This document shows positions 32,948-41,554 of a stretch of DNA of 53,773 nucleotides, piece by piece. Origin of the DNA: CAYGZQ01 sp964354375 [NCBI: uncultured Planctomycetota bacterium] (lineage in GTDB: Bacteria > JAJVIF01 > JAPKYR01). Position numbers and translations under genes: made by a program. Every line of letters begins with the position of its first letter. Position 1 is the first letter of the stretch. The stretch spans positions 1 to 53,773 of the forward strand of contig CAYGZQ010000009.1 in assembly GCA_964354375.1 (NCBI GenBank). The letters are read 5' to 3'. The notes under the pieces are model-generated. The model did not search any database. It was not told where the DNA came from and saw only the letters and a list, made by a program, of their open reading frames with translations.

Positions 32948-34360
32948 CTACCAGAATGTTGCTGCGCCGAGGCCGCCTTCCTTGCCGAGATGCTTGGCGA
33001 GCTCCACCAGATCGCGCTCGGACACCCCGAGCTGCGCCATCTTCTCGTAGATCGAGTCCACCAGTTTCTCGACCCGCCTCATGGCGGCCTGCTGTTCGCG
33101 CATGCTTTTCACTTCGTTGAGCACGCGATTGACAAGGTCCTCGGTTATGGCCACTCCGGCGGCGTTCAGTTCGCCCTCATGGAACCTGAGCACGTGCTCG
33201 ACCACCGCTGTGCCCGAATGTTTGCCGAAAACGAAACGCCTCTGCCCGCCGAAATCCTTCGGATAGATCACCTGGTACATCCTGGGATCGATCACGATCC
33301 CCGCCGTGTGAATCCCCGATTCGTGAGCGTAGACGTTGGTCCCCACGATCGGCTCGTGCGGCTGCATCGGTATTCCGGAAAGCCTGCTGGCAAGCCGTGT
33401 GGCCTCATTGATAAGGTCGTACCGAATGCCGGGCAGAGTGATTCCGTAAAGCACTTTCAGCGCGGCGAGGAGCGAATGCAGGGAAGCGTTGCCGGCGCGC
33501 TCTCCGATGCCCCCGAGCGTGACGGTCGGGATGGTCGCGCCGACGCTCAGGGCCGTTATCGTGTTGATCGTCGCCAGATCGAAATCGTTGTGGAAATGCA
33601 CGACGAGATCGGTTGACGGAAACGCTTCCACGAGTCGGCCCACGTAGTAGCGCACAGCCTCGGGCGTGAACACTCCCACTGTGTCCGGGAACGACTGCCT
33701 TATGGCACCGGCCTTGAATGCCTCGCGTCCCAACTCGATGATGTATTCGATGTCCGCGCGGCTTCCGTCCTCCGCGTTTCCGGCCTCGATTCGCTGGAAG
33801 CCCCTCTCGCGCGCGTAACGGATCGCTTCCGAGAACAGTCGCTTGTTGGCGTCCCGATACCACTTCACCGGCAGATCGAGCCATTCATTCTCGCTTTTCC
33901 CCTCGGTCCTTAGAAGCATCTTGCCGAGCTTGTACTTGACGTGAAGATCGCTTCCCGCGGTGAAGATGAAAAGGGTTACATCATCCAGCGAGACCCCGGT
34001 TTGCTGGAGAGCGCCCAGGGTCGTGTCGATGTCGGAGTGGAGCGCGCGGCACATGACCATAAGCTCAAGGTCGCGCCTGAGACGTCCCGCGCGCTTCGCG
34101 TTGACGATCAGCGACAGGGTCTCGCGCTCGCTCGGACCGATGGCGGGAAAACCGAGGTCGAGGATATGGACGCCGAGCTTTGAGAGCATCTCAGCGATCT
34201 CCAGCTTTTGCAGCGGAGTGAACACCACGCCGGGCGCCTGCTCGCCGTCCCTGAGGGTCGTGTCGCAAATGCGAATCCGCTCGGGCGGCGGGAACTTAAG
34301 GTCCTTTATCCACTCGGTAGGCGGAATCGCCAGCTTCTCGTATGGCTCGCGTAGCTGCAT
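32948..34360 (-). CDS. DRE-TIM aldol-type synthase (isopropylmalate/homocitrate/citramalate synthase family) without regulatory domain
   Basis: A 470-residue enzyme that should condense an acyl-CoA (usually acetyl-CoA) with a 2-oxoacid. The metal-site and catalytic signatures are present: [13 protein letters not shown] (residues about 33-45), [34 protein letters not shown], and [11 protein letters not shown]. The C-terminal LeuA allosteric domain is absent, which also occurs in homocitrate synthases and Re-citrate synthases; the extra N-terminal 30 residues and the long middle helix fit those. ATG 34360 is preferred over 34411 because the extended -10 at 34402-34397 lies between them. It is divergent from the Cys/Met PLP gene. 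The exact oxoacid cannot be told from sequence alone. Confidence 0.87.
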   Translation of the reverse strand: MQLREPYEKLAIPPTEWIKDLKFPPPERIRICDTTLRDGEQAPGVVFTPLQKLEIAEMLSKLGVHILDLGFPAIGPSERETLSLIVNAKRAGRLRRDLELMVMCRALHSDIDTTLGALQQTGVSLDDVTLFIFTAGSDLHVKYKLGKMLLRTEGKSENEWLDLPVKWYRDANKRLFSEAIRYARERGFQRIEAGNAEDGSRADIEYIIELGREAFKAGAIRQSFPDTVGVFTPEAVRYYVGRLVEAFPSTDLVVHFHNDFDLATINTITALSVGATIPTVTLGGIGERAGNASLHSLLAALKVLYGITLPGIRYDLINEATRLASRLSGIPMQPHEPIVGTNVYAHESGIHTAGIVIDPRMYQVIYPKDFGGQRRFVFGKHSGTAVVEHVLRFHEGELNAAGVAITEDLVNRVLNEVKSMREQQAAMRRVEKLVDSIYEKMAQLGVSERDLVELAKHLGKEGGLGAATFW

Positions 34361-34396
34361 GATCTGACGCTTGCGGAAAAGTCGATTATTGCTAAC

Positions 34397-34405
34397 ATTA
34401 TAACA
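34397..34405 (-). promoter_or_regulatory. Extended -10 promoter of the DRE-TIM synthase gene
   Basis: Minus-strand TGTTATAAT, a consensus TATAAT (34402-34397) with an upstream TG. Transcription would start near 34390, about 30 nt before ATG 34360. No clear -35 is present, as expected for an extended -10 promoter. Confidence 0.6.
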
Positions 34406-34532
34406 AATCAAGCGCAGGCATCTTTGCCGCCACTCTCCCTGATGTTATGTTGAGGAATGGGGGAATGGCCCCGCCGGGTGGGATCGACGGCTTTCAGGAC
34501 TCGGAACCGACAGCAAATCGGAGGTTGTGAGA

Positions 34533-35939
34533 ATGGACACCAAGAGACATTTGTCGCCCGGAGTGCAGAAATATGTGGACGCCGCGAAGGAGAAGCTTGC
34601 CGAGCGCGAGCGTTACATCAGGGAGGTGGTGAAGAAGTGGAAGTTCGACACGATCGCCGTTCACGGACTTTACACGGTTCAGGAGGCGCTGGACAAGAAC
34701 CAGGGATCGATCATCGAGCCGATTTTCATGTCGTCCAGCCAGGCATGGCATGACGCTGACGAGATGGAGGCCGCGCTGGCCTACCTGATCCCTGCATGGG
34801 CGTACTCCCGTATCGCGAACCCGTCCACGAGCTACCTCGAAGACACGTTGATGCTTCTTGAAACGTACGGCTCCGACGTCGAGGCGTCCTGCTGCTGCAC
34901 GTCGAGCGGGATGAGCGCGATTTTTTCGGCCACCGAGCCGCTTCTGGCGATGGAGCCGCAGCAGTCGGGACCGTGGAATTTCGTCGCATCGAGGCAGATC
35001 TACGGGGGCACGTACATGCTATTCGACGTGCGTCACCCGCAGATGGGCGCGGAATGCCGATGGATCGACGACCCTGCCGATCTCGACGAGTGGGCGTCCA
35101 GGATCGACGTCAACACGAGCTTCCTTTTCGGCGAGCTGCCGTCCAATCCCGGACAGAGGTTTTTCGACATCAAGGCGGTCGCTGACCTCGCCCACAGCCA
35201 CAAGATACCGCTCATCGTCGATTCGACCATAGCCACGCCGGCGCTTCTCAGACCGTTCGAGCACGGCGCGGATATCGTCGTTCACTCCGTGACCAAGACC
35301 ATGACATCGTCGGGGTTCGGAATCGCCGGGGCGGTAATCGCGAAAAAGGGTCTCTACTATCGATCGGTGCCGTGGGAGGGTCAGGACGATTACGCCGGCT
35401 ACCTGAAACTTCTCCCCAACCGGGATTTCGGACCGAACCTGTCGCCGTTCCATGCGGTGCTGACGCTGAACGATCTGAGGACGCTTAGGAGCAAGGTGGG
35501 GAGGATGTCGCATTCCGCGATGCAGGTGGCGCAGTTCCTGGAAGGGCATCCGAAGGTTGAGAGGGTCGAGTACCTGGGCCTGAAGAGCAACCCTCTGCAC
35601 GAGCTCGCGAGCAGATACATGTGGCTTGTTGACAGCGAGTACGACGAGGTGTACGGGGGGCGGGTGAATCGCTACGGGCACCTGTTGAGCTTCATCTGCA
35701 GGGAGGGTCACGAGTACGCGCGGCGGGTTCTGAATAACCTCCAGAGAATCTGGCGCGCGACGGATCTGGGACGGATCAAGTCGATCGCCAACATACCCTC
35801 GATCTCCACTCACCAGCAGCAGGGGGAGGAGAGTCGCAAGACCGCCGGGATACCGCCGAACCTGATACGTCTCTGCGTGGGAGCGGAGCATCCGCTGGAC
35901 ATCATCGACGACCTGGCTCAGGCATTGGATCGAGCATGA
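34533..35939 (+). CDS. Cys/Met metabolism PLP-dependent enzyme (cystathionine gamma-synthase / O-acylhomoserine sulfhydrylase type)
   Basis: A 468-residue PLP enzyme. GGAGG at 34520-34524 selects ATG 34533. Landmarks: AYSRIANPSTSYLEDTLMLLE, ELPSNPGQRFFDIKAVADLA, the PLP-contacting Asp in VDSTIATPALLRPFEHGADI, and HSVTKTMTSSG with the Schiff-base lysine near Lys255. A 40-residue N-terminal helical extension precedes the common core, which makes it longer than the usual 380-430. A cluster CCC at about 120-122 is unusual. It probably makes a C-S bond in methionine, homocysteine or cystathionine synthesis. It is divergent from the DRE-TIM synthase, and joint regulation across the 172-bp gap is possible. 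Confidence 0.87.
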   Translation: MDTKRHLSPGVQKYVDAAKEKLAERERYIREVVKKWKFDTIAVHGLYTVQEALDKNQGSIIEPIFMSSSQAWHDADEMEAALAYLIPAWAYSRIANPSTSYLEDTLMLLETYGSDVEASCCCTSSGMSAIFSATEPLLAMEPQQSGPWNFVASRQIYGGTYMLFDVRHPQMGAECRWIDDPADLDEWASRIDVNTSFLFGELPSNPGQRFFDIKAVADLAHSHKIPLIVDSTIATPALLRPFEHGADIVVHSVTKTMTSSGFGIAGAVIAKKGLYYRSVPWEGQDDYAGYLKLLPNRDFGPNLSPFHAVLTLNDLRTLRSKVGRMSHSAMQVAQFLEGHPKVERVEYLGLKSNPLHELASRYMWLVDSEYDEVYGGRVNRYGHLLSFICREGHEYARRVLNNLQRIWRATDLGRIKSIANIPSISTHQQQGEESRKTAGIPPNLIRLCVGAEHPLDIIDDLAQALDRA

Positions 35940-35948
35940 GGCACATGA

Positions 35949-36015
35949 TGTCAATAAGCTATTCACCCTATGGGTGATTAGCTATATTGACATTCTCCTT
36001 CCAATGTGGTAGGAT
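35949..36015 (+). promoter_or_regulatory. higBA promoter with overlapping inverted-repeat operator
   Basis: A near-perfect inverted repeat runs from 35949-35968 (TGTCAATAAGCTATTCACCC) to 35972-35992, around the centre TAT. The last six bases of its right arm are a consensus -35 (TTGACA, 35987-35992). A 17-bp spacer and TAGGAT (36010-36015) follow. A dimeric repressor bound here would cover the -35, as expected for autoregulation by the antitoxin. Confidence 0.75.
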
Positions 36016-36027
36016 GGTGATAAGGGA

Positions 36028-36321
36028 TTGAGATTCCGCTTTGCCGACAGGAAGCTCGAAGCCTTCTACAGCAACGGCAAATGGAAGAAGAAGTTCCGCG
36101 CCGTTGAGAAGGACCTGTTCACAGTGCTCGACGACCTGGAAGCGGCAAGCGACGTCAGAGACCTGTACAACCTGAAAGGCCTTCACTTCGAGAAACTCAG
36201 CGCGAGAGCCCGAGACGAGCATTCGCTTCGTCTGAACGATCAGTTTCGACTGATCGTGCGGATCGAGCGAGACAGCGCCGGCTTATACATCGTGATTGAA
36301 GGCATCGAGGATTATCACTAA
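36028..36321 (+). CDS. higB: HigB-like toxin (RelE/ParE superfamily)
   Basis: A 97-residue basic protein of the RelE/HigB fold. Typical members are ribosome-dependent mRNA endonucleases. The family pattern is clear: FADRKLEAFYSNGKWKKKFR, a central helix pair (LDDLEAASDVRDLYNLKG), HFEKLSARARDEHSLRLNDQ and FRLIVRIE, ending IEGIEDYH. The TTG start at 36028 matches the family N-terminus but lies about 6 nt after the predicted transcription start, so the mRNA would be nearly leaderless. It is followed after 18 nt by the antitoxin gene; toxin-first order is the HigBA arrangement. Confidence 0.9.
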   Translation: MRFRFADRKLEAFYSNGKWKKKFRAVEKDLFTVLDDLEAASDVRDLYNLKGLHFEKLSARARDEHSLRLNDQFRLIVRIERDSAGLYIVIEGIEDYH

Positions 36322-36339
36322 AAGGCGAGGATTCCTTAG

Positions 36340-37446
36340 ATGGTTATGAATGACAAAAGAGCCCCTCACCGAAGGACGCCTCCAGGAGAAACCATAAGAA
36401 GGGAGCTTGAGGCCCGGGGATGGACTCAGAAGGAACTTGCGGAGATCATGGATCGCCCGGAACAGGCGATCAGTGAGATCATCGCGGGCAAGAAGGAGAT
36501 CACTTCCGACACTGCGATCGAGCTCGCGCAAGCCTTCGGCACTTCCGCGGAATTCTGGAGCAATCTCGAGGCCAACTACCGGCTCTGGCTGGCATTGAGG
36601 GATCCCAAAGCCGACACGATTGACCGGAGAGCCCGTCTTTACGCTCTGGCTCCGGTTCGCGAGATGAAGCGCAAGGGCTGGATCGGAGATACGGACAACA
36701 TCGACAAGCTCGAAGAGAAGGTCAAGGCGTTTCTTGAGATCAAGTCTCTGCATGAACGGCCCACATGCGCAGTGGCCCTCAGGCGGTCGAGCTACGGCAT
36801 TCCAGAGGAAAGGGCTCTCATGGCCTGGGTCAAGCGAGTCGAGCATCTGGTGAGGCCGCAGAAGGTTGGGGATTTTCACCGCGCAGCGCTGGAGAAAGCG
36901 ATCCCGGGCCTGCTGGAGCTTTCGACGGAACTCCAATCGATGGCCGAAGTCCCGCACTTTCTTCTGGAGCTTGGTATTCGTTTCGCTCTTGTGCCGCATC
37001 TGACCGGGACATTCCTCGATGGCGCCATGTTTCGGATCAACGGCAATCCTGTGGTTGCGCTGAGCCTTCGCTACGACAGACTGGACTCCTTCTGGTTCAC
37101 CCTGATGCACGAACTGGCTCATCTTGTGGCTGACCACAAGGGAGCATTCCTGGACACGATATACGACAGGGAAGGGTCGGTCAGCAGGGAGGAGGCGAGA
37201 GCAGACAGGATGGCCCGGGATTGGCTTGTCGACGCCCGTGAGTACAGGTCCTTCGTTGATCGGACTCGACCCTATTTCTCCGGTAAGAAGATCCGTGAGT
37301 TCGCTTTGTCAGTCCAAAGACATCCGGCGATTGTTCTGGGGAGACTGCAGTTCGACGGAGAGGTTCCTTGGAATCACCTTCGAAGCCTGCATGACAAGGT
37401 CAAACCCGTTCTTCTCCGGTACTACGATCGACCCATCGCAGCTTAA
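36340..37446 (+). CDS. higA: HigA-type antitoxin fused to an ImmA/IrrE metallopeptidase domain
   Basis: A 368-residue protein. Residues about 15-75 are an XRE helix-turn-helix of the HigA/VapI type (PPGETIRRELEARGWTQKEL, then GTSAEFWSNLEANY). It should neutralise HigB and bind the palindrome at 35949-35992. After a helical linker (80-200), the C-terminal half is an ImmA/IrrE zinc peptidase: HELAH at 257-261 and a downstream acidic site in EEARADRMARDWLV (about 284-297). This fusion is longer than classical HigA (about 90-100 residues). The peptidase may cut the antitoxin part or another repressor on stress; that is inference. ATG 36346 is an alternative start. Confidence 0.9.
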   Translation: MVMNDKRAPHRRTPPGETIRRELEARGWTQKELAEIMDRPEQAISEIIAGKKEITSDTAIELAQAFGTSAEFWSNLEANYRLWLALRDPKADTIDRRARLYALAPVREMKRKGWIGDTDNIDKLEEKVKAFLEIKSLHERPTCAVALRRSSYGIPEERALMAWVKRVEHLVRPQKVGDFHRAALEKAIPGLLELSTELQSMAEVPHFLLELGIRFALVPHLTGTFLDGAMFRINGNPVVALSLRYDRLDSFWFTLMHELAHLVADHKGAFLDTIYDREGSVSREEARADRMARDWLVDAREYRSFVDRTRPYFSGKKIREFALSVQRHPAIVLGRLQFDGEVPWNHLRSLHDKVKPVLLRYYDRPIAA

Positions 37447-37469
37447 GGATCAACTTCGGTGGAATTCTT

Positions 37470-38252
37470 TTAGCCTTCGCCTGAGGGTTTGTCAGCAGGC
37501 TGTTCCCCCTGAGCAGCGTGGCTCTGCACAGTGGCTTCGAGTGCCTGTCCTATGGCTGAGCAGGACAATCCCGCTGTCCTTACGGCCTGTATAAGGCGTT
37601 TTTCCTCCGACGTGATGTCGTCCGACCTCTTCGTGAACTCTATCTCGAGGTAGGGTGGAACGCCGACGCCCGTGATGAAATTCCCGACCTCGTAATTGGA
37701 ATTCCGGTCCACAAGATACTGATCGACAATCTCAACCGCCCTCAGGCTTGCCCTGACGACATCCAGGGCCCGCTGGGTGATGATCACCCCGACCTGACCC
37801 AGATCCTGGATCGTCTCCTTCGTTCGCTTCACGGCCTTCCCGGTGCCCTCCCCCACCTTCTTTGCGGTTACGGCGACTTCCCCGCCGAAGTCCTTCGTCG
37901 CCTCGATAGCCGAGCCGACTTTCTTTGAGACATCAGAGGACACCTTCTTGGTCGTGTCGATCGCGCGGGAGGTCCCGTCGCCGACGCGCTTGCCGAACTT
38001 GATCGCGCCATCGGTTCCTTTTAGCACAGCGCTGCCCATTTCCTTGAGTCGATGGCGGACGGATTTCTTCTTTTCGGACGCATCGCCCTGATCCGGGATA
38101 TCCCCGACCTCCGATTCAAAAACCGCCTGCGCCTCGGCGACGGCAGTCTCGATGATCTGAGCGTCCTCTGCACACGGCTCGATGGGGCTTCCACATGAAG
38201 AGCAGAAACGCGCGTTCGGCTGGACCTCTGCGGAGCACATATTGCATTGCAT
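37470..38252 (-). CDS. Zinc-ribbon protein with LEA-like amphipathic repeats
   Basis: A 260-residue protein. It opens with a zinc ribbon (MQCNMCSAEV, then ARFCSSCGSP). An acidic linker leads to a Lys/Thr/Ala/Gly-rich region (about 65-165) with 11-residue-like amphipathic periodicity (KRVGDGTSRAIDTTKKVSSD, KKVGEGTGKAVKRTKET) that resembles LEA or apolipophorin-type helices. The last 90 residues form a separate mixed domain (YEVGNFITGVGVPPYLEIEF). The function is unknown; the middle may lie on membranes or protect proteins. It is convergent with higA, 23 nt apart, and downstream of the family C repeat cluster. Confidence 0.7.
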   Translation of the reverse strand: MQCNMCSAEVQPNARFCSSCGSPIEPCAEDAQIIETAVAEAQAVFESEVGDIPDQGDASEKKKSVRHRLKEMGSAVLKGTDGAIKFGKRVGDGTSRAIDTTKKVSSDVSKKVGSAIEATKDFGGEVAVTAKKVGEGTGKAVKRTKETIQDLGQVGVIITQRALDVVRASLRAVEIVDQYLVDRNSNYEVGNFITGVGVPPYLEIEFTKRSDDITSEEKRLIQAVRTAGLSCSAIGQALEATVQSHAAQGEQPADKPSGEG

Positions 38253-38291
38253 AGTCTGATCTCCTGCGAAGGGACATGATACCAGAGGAAC

Positions 38292-38474
38292 GTAGCATGC
38301 GCCTCCGGCGCGTGGTTCCTGGATAATGGCCCAGCAGAAGAACCACGCGCAAGATGCGCGTGCTGCTTCCGGCGCATGGTTCCTGGGTCTTCGTCAGATA
38401 CAGAAAAAGCACGGGCGGGATGCCCGTGCCGCATGTCTTCGTGAAAAGAACCACGCGCAAGATGCGCGTGCTAC
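38292..38474. repeat. Repeat family C cluster (at least three units) with an embedded palindrome
   Basis: Forward unit 38292-38320 (GTAGCATGCGCCTCCGGCGC onward) and reverse units 38339-38366 and 38447-38474 (both AGAACCACGCGCAAGATGCG onward). A further partial forward unit lies near 38366-38385. Between them is a different hairpin, GCACGGGCGGGATGCCCGTG (38409-38430). The last unit ends four bases from the stop codon of the next minus-strand gene. Confidence 0.8.
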
Positions 38475-38477
38475 AGC

Positions 38478-41240
38478 TTACCAGTCGCCGTCCGGCGAGA
38501 ATTTCGTCAGGTATGCGTCGCTTCCGCCGTTGGACGTCAGCTCGGCCGGCTCAAGGCCCGGGTTGAAGTTTGTGGTGCCGAGAAAGAGGCCCGATACGTA
38601 CACGCTGTCAAGATCATAGGCCGCGACATACATGCCCACAAGCGAGTTCCATGCTCGCGCCCACACGAACGCTCCGTCGCCGCTCAGTTTGGACAGGAAC
38701 GTTCCATCGCCTTCCACACGGAAAACGTCAGGACCCGGATTGAAGTCCGCCGGGCCTGAATAGCGTCCCGTTGTGTAGATATTGCCGGAACTGTCCACGG
38801 CTATCCCGAAAACTCCGTCGACACTCGGCCCTCCCCATGTGCAGGCCCCCTGGAATCCGCCGTTCGTGTCGAACTTGGTGACGAAAGCGTCAAGCGCGCC
38901 GTCAGCCGTGCGCTCGAATACTCCGGGACCCGGATCGAAGTCGAAGGTGTCCGCGAACGATCCGGCCACAAACACGTTGCCCGCGTAGTTCGCCGCGACA
39001 TCGAAGCTCCTTCTGCTGGTATTAACACTTGCGCCGCCCCATGTACGCGCCCACAGGAATGCGCCGGTGGGATCGAACTTGCTCAAGTATGCATCAAGGC
39101 TTGAAGACACGTGCTCGTCGGCGCCCGCTCCGGGATCGAAGTCGACGGCTCCTGTGTAGTCGCCGGCAACGTAGATGTCGCCCGCACCGTCAACCGTCAC
39201 CGCGTTCGCAGCGGCATTCCATGTGACTTCCCATAACAGGTTGCCATCGGAATCGAATGCCTTGAGGAAAGCAAGCCACGCCTGAGAGGCGCCGGTGACG
39301 TAGGCGTTGCCCCAGGAGTCGAGTGCGAGAGAGTTCACGCGATAGTCGCTCCAGCCGAGGCCCGCCCAGCCCTGAGCCCACTGGATTTGGCCGGTCGGGT
39401 CCACCTTCATGAGGAAGTTGATCGGGCCGTCGGGCAGATCAATCGACAGTCCGGGACCCAGGGGAATCGTTCCGGTGGTGGCTACTCCCGAGACGAATAT
39501 ATTCCCCAGCTGATCCACCTTGACCGAATGCGCCCTTGTCAGGTCCGTCGCGCCGACTCCGCCCCAGGTGAGGCTCCAGAGATAACCCCCGTCCGGATCG
39601 AATTTGCTCAGGAAAGCATCCCAACTGCCTGTGCTGACCTTCAGATCGGTCGACGGGCCGGGATCGAAGTCGACGGCACCCGAGAACTCTCCCACAACGT
39701 ATGTGTTTCCGTATGCGTCCGCAGTCATGCCGTTCGCGGCATCGTCTCCCCCACCGCCCCACGACACAGCCCAGCCGAAGGGAGGAGTGTCGAGAACGGT
39801 TATATCCAGTGTCCTCGTAACCGGACCCAAATGGTCGGACGACACTTCAACCCGGATGACGATGCAGGTGTCCTGGGTGATCCAGCTCGGCCTGAACAGC
39901 ACGCTCGCAAGCGAAGGATCATTGAACTCGCCCGCCTCGGGGGGTTCGCAGGTCCAATCGTACATGATCCCCGTGTCCCCGCTCGCACTCACGCTGTATG
40001 TCGCCCATGTGAGCTCGTCCACAGAGGTCGGACCGGATATTTCATTCACTGTGACAGGTTGATTCGACACGATCGCATCGAGAGCCTTCTCGATTGTGCC
40101 GCAGTGTTCCGATGTGACAATGACGGATATCACGACGGCAAGGTCATTTGAGACATCCGCCGCCGTGAAGTTGGTGGTCGCCGACGAGGGAGAATCGAAC
40201 TGACCGGCGGACGCCGGATTGCAGGACCATTGGTAAGTGATTCCCGAATCTCCCGACGCGTCCACGCTGTAGGATGCCGTGGTGTTGTCGATGATGGCTG
40301 CGGGCCCCACGATATCGCCCACGGTGAACCCACACGCCCTGACAACGATATCCTGTGTCCTCGTTTCGGGAGGGCAATTGTCCGACACAACCGTGACGCT
40401 GACGGACGCATTGGTGTCCTCGGTGACCTCGGATGCAGTGAACACGGCAGTGGCCGACTCGGGCGACTCGAAAATCCCCGCGCCGGGAGGGTCGCAGGTC
40501 CACTGGAAGGTGATGCCGGTGTCACCGGACGCAGCCACGCTGTATTCCATCTCCGAGTTCTCGTACACGACCTGGGAGCCCTCAATCGCGCCCACCGTCA
40601 GCACCGGCGTCGGCACGTTCATCACGGTGACGTCCAGTGTTCGCAGTATCGGCCCGGATTCATACGAGTTGACCTCGACGCTGATCCGGACCGTCGTATC
40701 CTGGGCGACCTCCCCCGGCGTGAAAACGGTGTCCGCCGAATCGGGTGGAACGAACTCCCCTGCGTCGGCGGGCATACATGACCACCGATAGGAGATGCCA
40801 TCATCACCCCCGGCCGTCACACAGTATGAGCCGGAGGAGTACTCATTCAGAAGATCGGGACCGAGAATCTCGCTCGACGTGAGTTCCCGGGCGACCCTGA
40901 CAGTCAACTCCTGGCTCCTGATCTGGGGATCGCCGTTATCGGAGGTCACCACCGCCTGGATTCTGATCTTTGTATCCGATGCGACGTGTGCGGCGGTGAA
41001 AGTGATGACGGATCCGCACTGACCTGTGATCGTCCCGGCGGCCGGGGGGTCCACGGTCCATTGGCACACTATTCCCGTGTCGCCCCTGGCGAAGATGCTG
41101 AACTCCACGGACGAGTACTCAGTGATGTACACGGGGCCCTCAATCGGGCTTGCGTGGAGCCCCTTTGCGCCCCCGCTACCGTTACATCCCCCTGCAAGGA
41201 CCGCCAAGAACAACAGTGCGGCAAGTATTCTGGAATTCAT
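38478..41240 (-). CDS. Large secreted lipoprotein with five Ig-like domains and SBBP beta-propeller repeats
   Basis: A 920-residue lipoprotein. GGAGGGG just upstream selects ATG 41240 rather than 41264; the lipobox is LAGGC. Residues about 25-450 are five tandem Ig-like domains of about 85 residues. Each starts xxGPxxVxExxxxxYSVxAxGDTGI, has a W in the next strand (TYQWSCNP, TFQWTCDPPGAGIF) and ends with VVTSD and a conserved Arg/Leu strand. Residues about 455-920 hold SBBP-type repeats (WGGGGDDAANGMTADAYGN, then TYVVGEFSGAVDFDPG), about eight blades that should close a propeller with Asp-rich loops. The same Ig-like domain is in the 4854-7175 protein. It is likely a surface adhesin or scaffold. 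Confidence 0.87.
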   Translation of the reverse strand: MNSRILAALLFLAVLAGGCNGSGGAKGLHASPIEGPVYITEYSSVEFSIFARGDTGIVCQWTVDPPAAGTITGQCGSVITFTAAHVASDTKIRIQAVVTSDNGDPQIRSQELTVRVARELTSSEILGPDLLNEYSSGSYCVTAGGDDGISYRWSCMPADAGEFVPPDSADTVFTPGEVAQDTTVRISVEVNSYESGPILRTLDVTVMNVPTPVLTVGAIEGSQVVYENSEMEYSVAASGDTGITFQWTCDPPGAGIFESPESATAVFTASEVTEDTNASVSVTVVSDNCPPETRTQDIVVRACGFTVGDIVGPAAIIDNTTASYSVDASGDSGITYQWSCNPASAGQFDSPSSATTNFTAADVSNDLAVVISVIVTSEHCGTIEKALDAIVSNQPVTVNEISGPTSVDELTWATYSVSASGDTGIMYDWTCEPPEAGEFNDPSLASVLFRPSWITQDTCIVIRVEVSSDHLGPVTRTLDITVLDTPPFGWAVSWGGGGDDAANGMTADAYGNTYVVGEFSGAVDFDPGPSTDLKVSTGSWDAFLSKFDPDGGYLWSLTWGGVGATDLTRAHSVKVDQLGNIFVSGVATTGTIPLGPGLSIDLPDGPINFLMKVDPTGQIQWAQGWAGLGWSDYRVNSLALDSWGNAYVTGASQAWLAFLKAFDSDGNLLWEVTWNAAANAVTVDGAGDIYVAGDYTGAVDFDPGAGADEHVSSSLDAYLSKFDPTGAFLWARTWGGASVNTSRRSFDVAANYAGNVFVAGSFADTFDFDPGPGVFERTADGALDAFVTKFDTNGGFQGACTWGGPSVDGVFGIAVDSSGNIYTTGRYSGPADFNPGPDVFRVEGDGTFLSKLSGDGAFVWARAWNSLVGMYVAAYDLDSVYVSGLFLGTTNFNPGLEPAELTSNGGSDAYLTKFSPDGDW

Positions 41241-41481
41241 GAATTCCCCTCCTCGATGGGTCAAGTCTGTCTCAAATCCTTTTCACTCCAGGCTTCGAGT
41301 CACCTGCGCCCGGGGTAAAAGGTGTCAACAGAAAAGTGGATTCTCACCAATCCTTGGGGCATCCACCGGACCTGACTCATAATGAATCCGTCCCGGCATC
41401 TTGCCCGCATTAGTATCAAGGGTCTGAGGTTTATCATTCTGAATGCGTGGAGATTCGGTGAACCCGGATGGGGCGGGCAAA

Positions 41482-41511
41482 TTGTGCCTGCGGCGTTCTC
41501 AATGGTAATAT
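41482..41511 (+). promoter_or_regulatory. Putative promoter of the GT-C gene
   Basis: TTGTGC (41482-41487), 18-bp spacer, TAATAT (41506-41511) with TG at 41503-41504 (extended -10). It lies inside the longest reading frame and therefore favours the ATG at 41555. Confidence 0.35.
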
Positions 41512-41554
41512 CTTATTCACCACAGTGAGAGACAGCGGCACATACTACCCCCCT

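Noticed and set aside
34361-34411. A longer N-terminus of the DRE-TIM synthase.
   Set aside because: The extended -10 promoter lies inside it, so it would not be transcribed.
38292-38474. A small CRISPR array.
   Set aside because: Units alternate in orientation, spacing is irregular and no cas gene is near; it fits palindromic intergenic repeats.
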